Below are positions 55,343-64,000 of a DNA stretch of 64,000 bases, piece after piece. The stretch covers positions 19,778,001 to 19,842,000 of the forward strand of contig OX485803.1 of assembly GCA_950295325.1 (NCBI GenBank), read 5' to 3'. Within the stretch, counting starts at the first letter, position 1; each line of letters starts with the position of its first letter. A program made the translations under genes and the position numbers. The stretch comes from Polytrichum commune. Taxonomy: Eukaryota > Streptophyta > Polytrichopsida > Polytrichales > Polytrichaceae. Under the pieces are notes generated by a model, which did not search any database, was not told where the DNA came from, and saw only the letters and a program-made list of their open reading frames with translations.

Positions 55343-57380
55343 CATGGATTGGAGCATGACATTATGGAAAGGTTACTTAAAGGTTACTCAAAGGTATTTG
55401 ACCCCAATTTTAAAGAGTAGTTTAATAATCTCTAAATAGAAATCTCTAGTCCTATTGTTACCAATGCTTTCGACTTCCCCTCCCTTGGTCTCCCTCCCCT
55501 CAGTAGATGTTGTATTGAATCATCCCATGATACCTACCTATGGTGCAACAATTAGAGTTTATTGCATTGAGTACTGACTGTTGTTTTGAGAGCTCACATG
55601 CTACATAACTAAATAAATTCATTTTTTAATTTTAGCAATTAGTTAACAAAGACAATTAGTTAACAAAGATAATAAATTCATGTTTTTTTTTTTTTTTCCC
55701 AATGCGGGTCACGGGGGCTTATGAGTGGGGCTATGTGCGTACATGCACATGAAGGATTTACAGGGGCATGGGCATATGGTTTGCATGGGTGTATGTGGTT
55801 GGGTTCATGCAAGATATGAACCCAAAATGATTCATACGGACTGGTGTAATAGGTCAGGATGGCACATGCCCAAACTAATAAGGTATGTGGGGCTCATTGA
55901 TAGTTGTAGTTTGAGGAGGGAAACTTGACTAGCTCTATATTCTAGCACATGGAAATTGATTTTCATTTGAGCGGAGAAACCTTGGTTTTTATATACATTG
56001 TTAGTGTGAACCATAATTTGTTGTATTTACATTGAGAGTTCATGATGCCATGTTCTTACTATTCAAACCTTGCCCAAGTTTTCTTAATTTATGGAGATTT
56101 TGTTTTTCATTTTTCTAGCATCCCATGATTAAAAATCAATCAGTCTAGTCAATCAACAACTAAAGTGCGTCAGTACAAGGATGGCCACGTTTCAACTTGT
56201 GTTTTGGGCAACGAGCCGAATCTGCTACCCCCCCCCCCCCAACCACCACTGCCACTCCACATGGGAGTGCTCAGTCCAAAAGATGCTTGAAGATACCGGC
56301 AAAACCTTCACCAACGTCAGAGAATTCTATTTTGTTTCACCAGAACGATTGGTACATGAAAGTGTGCCCTAACTTGGGCTAGACTAATTTGGGGTCAATT
56401 AAACTAAATAGGGTTTCCAATAAACTTTGAAAAATAACCTCCTTACTACATACTAGTTTAAAGTTTCATTGTTGGATGAATGAGAGTAATATGCTCGTAT
56501 GCGATAATCCCATTTCGTTGGCCAAAAAAACATTGATATGTATATAGGGCCTCACATTAGAAGCCCAAGCCCTTGAGGATGTAAATGCTATCACAAATTC
56601 CCCATGCGTAGGCAAAGCCTATCAATCCGAGGGCAAAGACAAAAAAACCTGCTCACATACAAGCACACCCAACATTCATCCAAAAACATTTTATTTAAAA
56701 ATTCAATTGGTTTGACACCATAATTAGCTTCAAAGTTACGGAATTAGTCTAAACCAAGGGGGTTTAGTTTTATATTTTCTGTTGGATCGATGAGAGGTAC
56801 TCTTGAATGTGAGGTTTTTCTCCACATATGGAAGAGCACATCCTGAAAAGGGGAAGAAATTTTTTTTAGGAAAAATTGAGTATGTTTGCTCTATAATGTA
56901 CATGAGTCTGGGGGTGGTGGGGGGGGGGGGCTCATTATAGGGCTTATTTCCTTTTGGAAGCCGGGCTATGTTGGGTGTGACTATCTATTTGGGGCATCCA
57001 AGTTTGGAAGAGGGGGTTCACATTGCAACCATTGTATCTCATTGCATCTATTAAGGGGTTGTATGTGTTTGTTTTGTATTGTTGTTTCAATGTATGTGTT
57101 GTGGCATAAGGTTTAGGTTAAGGAGTATATGTCCTCTAGCTGCATTGGGAGTTCCAATCACACACGTGGTATCCAAACTAAGTCTACCCAAACATGTGCA
57201 TTATCCAAGGACATGTCAAATGATTGGAGTCGCGTTTTTCTATAGCCTTGTCGATCGGTCAGCCTTAAGCCATCATTTCAACATGGGATCTCAAAACGGT
57301 CATCCAAAGGGGATAAGTGGTGGGCCCATAAGTATATAGCGTAAAACCTAGGAAGTGCAGCTAGAAATGTAGTGGACAGA
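55343..57380. other. Intergenic DNA, no gene seen
   Basis: Poly-T (55682-55698), C-run (56229-56240), G-run (56922-56931). No supported frame. Confidence 0.5.
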
Positions 57381-57382
57381 TA

Positions 57383-57642
57383 CCGGGGGGGGGGGGGGGG
57401 GTTGTGATGTATTGGAGTAGAAATATACGTGTGAAAAATTGAGAGGGTATATGGGGACGTAAAATGAACAAAATGATTTAGAATAATATAGGGTGTCAAA
57501 AATGGCGTTGGACATCTTTAAAGTACTATAGGGTTTGAAATAATAGGTAACTTGGAAATATAAGTAATGCAAGGCCCTATCCTACTAACCCAGTGCTGAA
57601 AATGCTAAGGAAATAAATAACCCTAAACCCTAAACCCTAAAC
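57383..57642. repeat. MITE relative with G-rich start and telomere-like end
   Basis: Starts ACCGGGGGG(n), shares ATTGGAGTAG and the GGACATCTTTAAAGTACTAT core with the 13176 element, and ends in three CCCTAAA units like 23330-23515. Confidence 0.75.
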
Positions 57643-57737
57643 CGGTTTATAAATGGATCAACATCTCTAGCGTAGTGCTATAAATTTGATGATTTTCCCC
57701 AGTGTAAATAGGGCATTGACGCCCGAGTTGGCCACAT

Positions 57738-57934
57738 ATATATATATATGTATATGTATATATATATGTATATATATATATACATACATACATATAGACA
57801 CACACACACATATTTGTGGCAAAGGAACTCTATGGTATGTTGCTACATGTCCAACATCATGATTGATAAGAATGACAAGTGATGCTAAAAGATGAAAAAT
57901 GGGTTGTGCAAATCAAAGAGGTGCCATGAAAATG

Positions 57935-57983
<49 letters not shown>

Positions 57984-57985
57984 GT
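57738..57985. repeat. Microsatellites
   Basis: (TA/TATG)n with CACACA at 57738-57810 and (CT)n at about 57936-57980. Confidence 0.9.
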
Positions 57986-58264
57986 GGCATTTTGCATGTT
58001 TCAGTTAGTACATGCAAATTCATTTTGTAACATGTGGCGCTTTCAAGTCAAAGATGGATTAACCCTAGGCTTGAGCTATTGGGACAAGGGTCGAATTGTC
58101 AAATTGTGTATAATGCCATAGTAGGAGTCTAGGTAGGTATTGAGTCATCACATCTTATATGATACTATTAATGGGGGTGGGCGAGGCAAGGTTGAGGCAA
58201 GTTGACAAGGCCGGGCATGGTCACAAATCATTGGTGCTAAGGTTGAGGTCACATGAGAAAGTTA

Positions 58265-58540
58265 TTAAATGGGCATCTTGGATAACTTAACTTGATAAAA
58301 CCACCACAAGCCATTGTGAACTGTTGATGATGAGGTTGAGGTTGTTTGGGAAGAGTGTTCAACAGTCATCTTGGATAACTTAACTTGAAAAAACTGCCGT
58401 GAACCATCGGGGTTGAGGTTGAGTTTGAAGTTAAGGTTGAGATTGTTTGGGAAAGGTGGTCCACTTAACTTCATAATTATAAATTCAAGGTTTTATGTTT
58501 TGATGTAATAATTCTCAATGGTCATCTTTGATAACTTAAG
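58265..58540. repeat. Degenerate direct repeats (about 110 bp)
   Basis: CATCTTGGATAACTTAACTTG and GAGGTTGAGGTTGTTTGGGA recur two to three times. Confidence 0.7.
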
Positions 58541-59422
58541 TACATGATTGTGACCTTAGGGTTTTGATGTTTAATGTTTCAAAGTCATGAACAAAACCAA
58601 GAGGTTTATAAAGGAAAGTGACACATACTCCTTTGGTAAGATGAATCCACAAAAGTGCAAACTCAAATTCATGATTTAACAAAGCAATTTAGCGATAGGT
58701 TCTACCAATTTCATTGGAAATATGAACCAAGTTCATTATTTAAACAACCAATTTCAGTACATGTTGTGAACAATTTCATGATTTGGTACCCATATTCAAA
58801 ACTTCACAAAATCAATTTTAGGAAATGCATAACTCTATTTCACAAAGAACATTACATCATGTATAGGATTATCCTAAACAAATTGCTCCCTATTCTGCAC
58901 AACTATACACTACACTCCAAAAACGTTATGCGCTTTGCTCACGCTACCAACACTCTTCCCATAATCAAACCCCCAACTACACTACACTCTCAAACCCATG
59001 AGATTACGCACTCCAACTATGTTGGGTATGAGTTGTTTGCTTTGATGTACAATAATCGAAGACCAAAGGAAAAATGACATTGCTTGCTTCTAACTTCAAG
59101 GTAGTGTAATGAAGACCAAAGAAAATTTGACATCAAGGCTAGAGGCTTCCAAGTAAATACAAAACAATGAGAAGGCAAAGAATGCGAAATGAGGCGGCGA
59201 GAATTTGAGAAATAAAAAAACCATAAAGTTTGAACTTGATATGGAAGATTCACAAAGTTGCTAAAGATAAATGTCCACTATCATGAAATTGAGGTGTGCC
59301 ACATGTCAAGTCGGTTAAGAAGAATGATTATGGGGATACAACAAAACATTTGCTCATGAAATACAACATTGGACAATGGGGTGGAGCGAGGCAAGTTGAC
59401 GAGGCTAGGAAAGTAGAAGTAT

Positions 59423-59778
59423 CTCGGGGGGGGGGGGGGGGCAGTGTGTTAAAAAGTTAAGGATATAGGTGTGAACAACCACTATTTTATAGGGGGGGGG
59501 GTATTACTTTCAATTCTCTTATTTTTCTCACAATGATGCTATCATTATGTAAATTTCTACTTTGGGTTAATAGAAAAATGGCTTGCATTACTTATAATTC
59601 CAAATTACCTATTATTCCATACCCTATAGTACTTTAAAGATGTCCAGTATCATGGTTGATACCCTATATTACTCTTAACTCCATTTATAATTTTTAGCCC
59701 CCATATTTTTAAAATACCCTATCATTTGTTCGCACGTATATTGCTACTCCAACCAATGACTACCCCCCCCCCCCCGAG
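59423..59778. mobile_element. hAT-like MITE, second copy (356 bp)
   Basis: Reverse orientation of the 13176 element. Ends CTCGGGG... and ...CCCCGAG; 8-bp target duplication AGAAGTAT (59415-59422, 59779-59786). Differs mainly in the length of the terminal G/C runs. Confidence 0.92.
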
Positions 59779-59786
59779 AGAAGTAT

Positions 59787-60894
59787 ATGAAACTTTTCCG
59801 AAGTTGCAACACAATGGGCCACAATGCTAGTTGCTCTAAAAGGAGCAGGCTAGTGTTGAGCTTCAAACCTCGAATTTGGGAGCCCTTATTCCCAAATTAG
59901 ACTGCAAACATGAAAGTTAATAGTAGCTTTGACCGGGTTATCCTTGCACCTTGCCCACAAAATAGGCATCCTATTCACAATTATAAAGTATAAAAGAACT
60001 ATAACTCTGGTGAGAGAAGCCCATGTGGTTGTTAACTCTTGCGGATGAAACAATACCTAACCTTCATACTATTCATTTTGCAAGGGTGCCCATCATAAGT
60101 GGTGGATAATTCCTACATTCCCCACACTATGGGTGATCACCTAAGTGATGAGTATGTATGGTAGGCACCAAGACATTGTATTGGCATTTGTTTGTGCTAT
60201 CCGTTTGAGTTATGTTGGGCCACCTTTTGCATGGGATAAAGTGCTTCTTAAATTACATGTGATGACCTTGACTCCCCCTTGACTACAAAATACAACCTCA
60301 AGATTGTGATAATGTGGGACCGCAAGTGACATGCTACACTTTGTTTTTAACAACTACATAGTCACCATTAAATTTAAAAGTTGGCAACTCCACGACCCTA
60401 TTTGTGTTAGAGGTTCTATTCACTTGCTTCTCCCTTGCTTGTCATTTGTCACCATCACAATGTGGCACACAATGGACCTGTTATGTGTGCACATGTCCTT
60501 AATTGTCATGCGTCAACGGAAGAATTGTGCAACTCTACCAATTTCCCCTCGTCGTAGGTTACTTACACATGATCCTTGTGCTTGTAATCAACTATATTAT
60601 TGTTTGGCTTATGTAATTTTGGCATGAGTATGCTCGGTAGTGGTATGAGGTGTATGCAAAGGTTACACAATGATCATTGGTACCGCAAAGACTCTCGTTC
60701 GCCTTGTAACAAATTTTCACTCCATGTACATACGATGTAGAACCCCACTACCGAAGGTCATCATTATTCAATATGAGGAAGGTTAGTACGTGATTAGCTA
60801 ATAGCGATAGGAATTGGAGGGAATGACGTCTATGTACTTACGAATTTGGAGGGAATGCCTTGTACTTCCTCATGTGAAGTTGACGGCCATGCTC
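59787..60894. other. Intergenic DNA, no gene seen
   Basis: A 98-codon frame at 60331-60627 has no recognisable content. Nothing else. Confidence 0.45.
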
Positions 60895-60900
60895 ACGACC

Positions 60901-61810
60901 TATATAAAGGCCACCATTTGGAGGGTCATTTCTTTCTCCTCATTTGAGTCCATCCCCCTTCACCCTTGAGGAGCAACCATGGAGAGCGTGCCTCACATGA
61001 GTGAAGAGGTTGGTTGTATAACCCTAATGTGCATCCACTTTCCCACAGGTGCACCCGTGACAACACTCTGGCCGTACCCCTCCTATACGGCCAGTTTGCC
61101 ACGGGTGTTCACCCGTGGGAGCTTATGGTTTTTATTTCAGTTATCCTAGCATATGTTAGAATAGAAGTTACCCATATGCTCATGTGTGTAACAAACTTTC
61201 TAGTAGTAGATGTCAGCATGGTAGCCTCCCACGGGTGAACACCCGTGGGAGAATCCGGCACCAACATGGAAGCCCCCACGGGTGTTCACCCGTGGCAGCT
61301 CATGATTTGTATTTTAGTTCTCCCTACATATGTGTGGTTATAAGATAGCCATATATCATGTGTGTGACATACTCAATAGTTGTAGATGCAATTATGCTTA
61401 TTTGTAAATTTCTTGCTGAGTATGTGAAATATGTTGTCAATGGGTAATTGGTACATATTATTACGAGTTGGGAGTTTCGTGATGCATTATGATATATGAT
61501 GACGATGATATTCGTTAAACTGGAATGTTGACACTATCCTGAATGGCAACTATTTCGCTAGCACTTGGGCCAGCAGATGTGACACCTACATGCATAGTAA
61601 TAATTGTACACAAGTAAGTGTTAGGGGTGATAGTTTTGGTGTTTGGGCTTTGTGGAAACTGGTAATAAGGGTCATTCTCCCAATGGGGATATGATAAGTA
61701 ACACATACTTCACTTGAGTTGTGCGAAGTGAGGTGTAGAGCTCACCCCTATATGAATGTAAATATTCTGCTGAGATGTCAATGTTGTCCCCCACGGGTGA
61801 ACACCCGTGA
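60901..61810 (+). other. Possible start of a third A-type locus
   Basis: TATATAAAG at 60901-60909, a CT-rich leader, and ATG at 60979 (MESVPHMSEE then GTTGGT, weak donor). A palindromes follow: 61043-61059 (decayed), 61099-61118, 61228-61249, 61276-61295 and 61788-61809. No ParB or FCP1 exon is found before the retroelement sequence at 62111, so it is a truncated locus or scattered palindromes. Confidence 0.4.
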
Positions 61811-62110
61811 GCTTCTGGTCAATGTGTGTTGACATACTTTGATATCGATGTTCAGATTCCAGATAGATAGAAATAGATAGAAACTCCAGTCCCTTTTTAG
61901 CAAGGGGTCGGCGTGAATAAAGTGTCCGTTCGTAATGCCAATGACCCGATGCCCACTGGACAAAGGGACATTGGGACAATACTACTCTCCCCTTTCGAGG
62001 ATGGACACTATAGTGACACACTATACTAGTTCCTAGCTAGCCACTAGTGCCTTGAAGATACCGGACATGGTATCCCCCCAAAGGGCTTTGAGGTACCCAT
62101 ACAACAAGGT

Positions 62111-63773
62111 GTCACGTGAGGTGACATCGGGGGCTAAGTTACGTCAATTTAGGAGTAAATGGACTCCATTAGGAGTCCATGTGTGTTGGGATGAGTAACG
62201 GACTCCATTGGGAGTCCTAGTTAGTTGTTCATCCACTCCATGGATGAACTCCACATAGGATTGGGGTTGTATGGAGAGGAAGGCCTCTTGACTTGCCATT
62301 GTTGTCAAGTCAAGTCTTGTGAGTGTGTTTTGAGAGAGAGAGAGAGCTTGTTGTTGCTTTCTCATGGCTATGGTGTAGTAGATTATGAGTAAATCCTTTG
62401 CATTCTTTCTCCACCACTTGCACTCTTGGATTCTCCCTTCGTGGAGTGAGAGATAGCTTGACTCTTGTGTGTGAATTTTAGAGTTTCTTAAGCTTTGTAA
62501 GGAGACATTTTAGTTTCTTAAGCTTGGAGAGAGAAACCCTCATACTTGACAACAATTGCTCAAATTTTTCATTTTTTGGTTGTATTTCTGAGCCAGAATG
62601 GCCCAGTAATGAGAGCAAATGAGTGATACAAGTGTTTGAAAGCTTAGTTTGTCATTTCTTGCAACCCTCAAGAAGATTTTGAGAGAAATCTTCCCATTTT
62701 TCTTTTGTTGTCTCTTTGTGTTTTCTTCAAGTGTTGATGGTTGAATCTTGAGATTCCATTTGGTCTTAAGATTCTCAAGTCACATCATTCTTGCTTGCAA
62801 TTTGTAAAAGCAAAGTTTAATTTTTTTTTAAATTTACAAACAAACACAAACCAAACTTAAAATCCGAATTTTTTTTAATTTTTTTTTTGAGCTCCGGAGC
62901 TCCACGGACACTCTTGGAGCTCTTGGAGCTCCAATTCTGAACCCCGGGGGCGGCAAAATCCCGGGGCGGGGGCGGGCGGGCGGTAGCCAAGCCCAGGTGG
63001 CGGGCGGCGCCAGCCTGGCCCCCCCTTGTTTCAAGGTAAGCCTCCCCCTTAAGGTTAATTAAGTTAGTTATTTAATTAGGTTAGTTAACTTAATTAGTTA
63101 ATTAAGTTAGTTAAGTTAGTTAATTTAGTTAATTAGTTTAAGTTAATTAAGTTAGTTAATTAAATTAATTAGCTTAATTAAATTAGGTTCATTAATTTAA
63201 GTTAATTAAGTTTTTTTTTTTTTTTTTTTGGTTTTTTGGTTTAATTAAAAAAAATTATTTTATTTTATTTTTCACATTTTTACTTTCACCTTTCAAACTT
63301 GGCATCCAATTCTCACAAACTTTGAGGTTCAAATTTGGGGGCATACTAGCTCCGATTGGAGTGAAATTTGAGCCTATCTTGTGTGAAATTTGCCAAGGAA
63401 TCCAATGGTGTAATTGGATTGTTGATTGGAATTCAAAATCATTGCTGAAATTATTAATTTCAACGCTGATTTTTGTTTTTGGGAGCAAATTAACTCCGAT
63501 TGGAGTGAAATTTGAGCCTAATTTGTGTGAAATCTTCCTAGGAGTCCATTGGTGCACTTAGTTTGATGATTGGAGTCCATAATCACCTTGGAAATGAGCA
63601 TTTTCAACGCTGATTTTTAATTTTAATTACCAATCTCAAACCTTTGCACAATTTTGGAATTCTGGAGGCATATACATTTGGCATTTGGCAAGGGATTGCC
63701 ATTTAGATAGCCCGCAACAGGTGCAGGTTGCCATTACCTTGTAGATAGTTGCAGGTAATCAAGTGATTATTTT
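62111..63773 (+). repeat. Putative LTR and leader of another retroelement
   Basis: Candidate LTR start TGTCACGTGAGGTGACA (itself a palindrome) at 62111; GGACTCCATTAGGAGTCC-type inverted repeats near 62160-62216; long non-coding leader before a gag-like ATG. The LTR end and the primer site are not identified; the element runs out of the window. Confidence 0.4.
63320..63625. repeat. Two direct repeats (about 150 bp)
   Basis: CTCCGATTGGAGTGAAATTT, GAGCCTA(T/A)(C/T)TTGTGTGAAAT, and TTTCAACGCTGATTTTT occur twice. Confidence 0.85.
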
Positions 63774-64000
63774 ATGGTGCAAACTAGGAGCCGATATTAT
63801 CGATCTCCATCACCAAATTACTTGGAGGACGTGCATACCACAAATCTTGAGCCAGAGGTAGATACCAACGAGGCTTTTGAGCCTATTTCGGCTTTGGACA
63901 CTACTAGTAGGCTTCGGATTTGGAGTGTCGGCACGTTCGACGAAATGGAGGACGATCGCCACAATTCAGTGCGTGATCGGTTTTCAGGTCGAGCTGGGGG
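63774..64000 (+). CDS. N-terminus of a probable gag protein, cut by window end
   Basis: Open from ATG at 63774 to the last base (75 codons): MVQTRSRYYRSPSP, NYLEDVHTTNLEPEV, RIWSVGTFDEMEDDRHNSV. Similar in style to the disordered start of plant gypsy gags and located downstream of a long leader. Identity is inferred from context. Confidence 0.4.
   Translation, partial: MVQTRSRYYRSPSPNYLEDVHTTNLEPEVDTNEAFEPISALDTTSRLRIWSVGTFDEMEDDRHNSVRDRFSGRAG

Noticed and set aside
58655-59077. 140-codon ORF as a gene
   Set aside because: AT-rich, no recognisable domain, no splice or promoter context; likely chance.

Overview
This is a eukaryotic nuclear window from a land plant with a large, transposon-rich genome. 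The evidence is a CACTA element with a TNP2/DUF4218/DUF4216 transposase, a non-chromovirus type Ty3/gypsy element with long LTRs, TTTAGGG-type telomere-like repeats, and GT-AG introns. The pol sequence looks to me like a non-flowering plant (bryophyte, lycophyte, fern or gymnosperm), but I cannot fix the species. I see no CRISPR, bacterial operon, rRNA or tRNA gene.

Layout. 1-7427: right part of a decayed CACTA element, itself carrying a 1.74-kb solo LTR. About 7430-20660, minus strand: copy 1 of a multi-exon gene I call family A. It is broken by a 4.1-kb TG...CA element (5-bp target duplication), a 329-bp hAT-like MITE (8-bp duplication) and several stops. 20690-25086: AT-rich intergenic DNA. 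25092-55337: one Ty3/gypsy insertion of 30.2 kb with near-identical 1.47-kb LTRs and a 5-bp target duplication, minus strand. A 2.8-kb solo LTR sits in its integrase. Between its gag and its protease lies about 19 kb of foreign sequence: a family B gene (minus, 40215-33549) and a second family A copy (plus, 44801-51469). 55343-60890: intergenic DNA with another MITE copy. 60901-61810: a possible third family A start. 62111-64000: probable LTR/leader and first gag codons of another retroelement.

Main observation. Families A and B are distant paralogues with the same exon order: short N-terminal exon (A), an exon with a ParB/Srx-like NGQH or DSQH motif, a long middle exon, an acidic/proline-rich exon, an FCP1-like HAD phosphatase exon, and a short charged tail. 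Each family carries its own dispersed 22-nt palindrome. In A the arm is CCCACGGGTG with a TT/AA centre. In B the arm is GTTTGGGTCG with a variable 2-nt centre. Both have 10-nt arms and a 2-nt centre, and they lie in equivalent introns and in the same long exon of both genes, yet the words are unrelated. About 30 A palindromes and 14 B palindromes are visible, some in regular arrays of 47 or 32 bp. At 44800/44801 a B palindrome is cut and fused to an A exon. A gene family whose members each own a private palindrome, possibly recognised by the ParB-like domain as ParB recognises parS, is the best candidate here for an undescribed system. The recognition idea is inference. The palindromes, their positions and the paralogy are read directly from the sequence.
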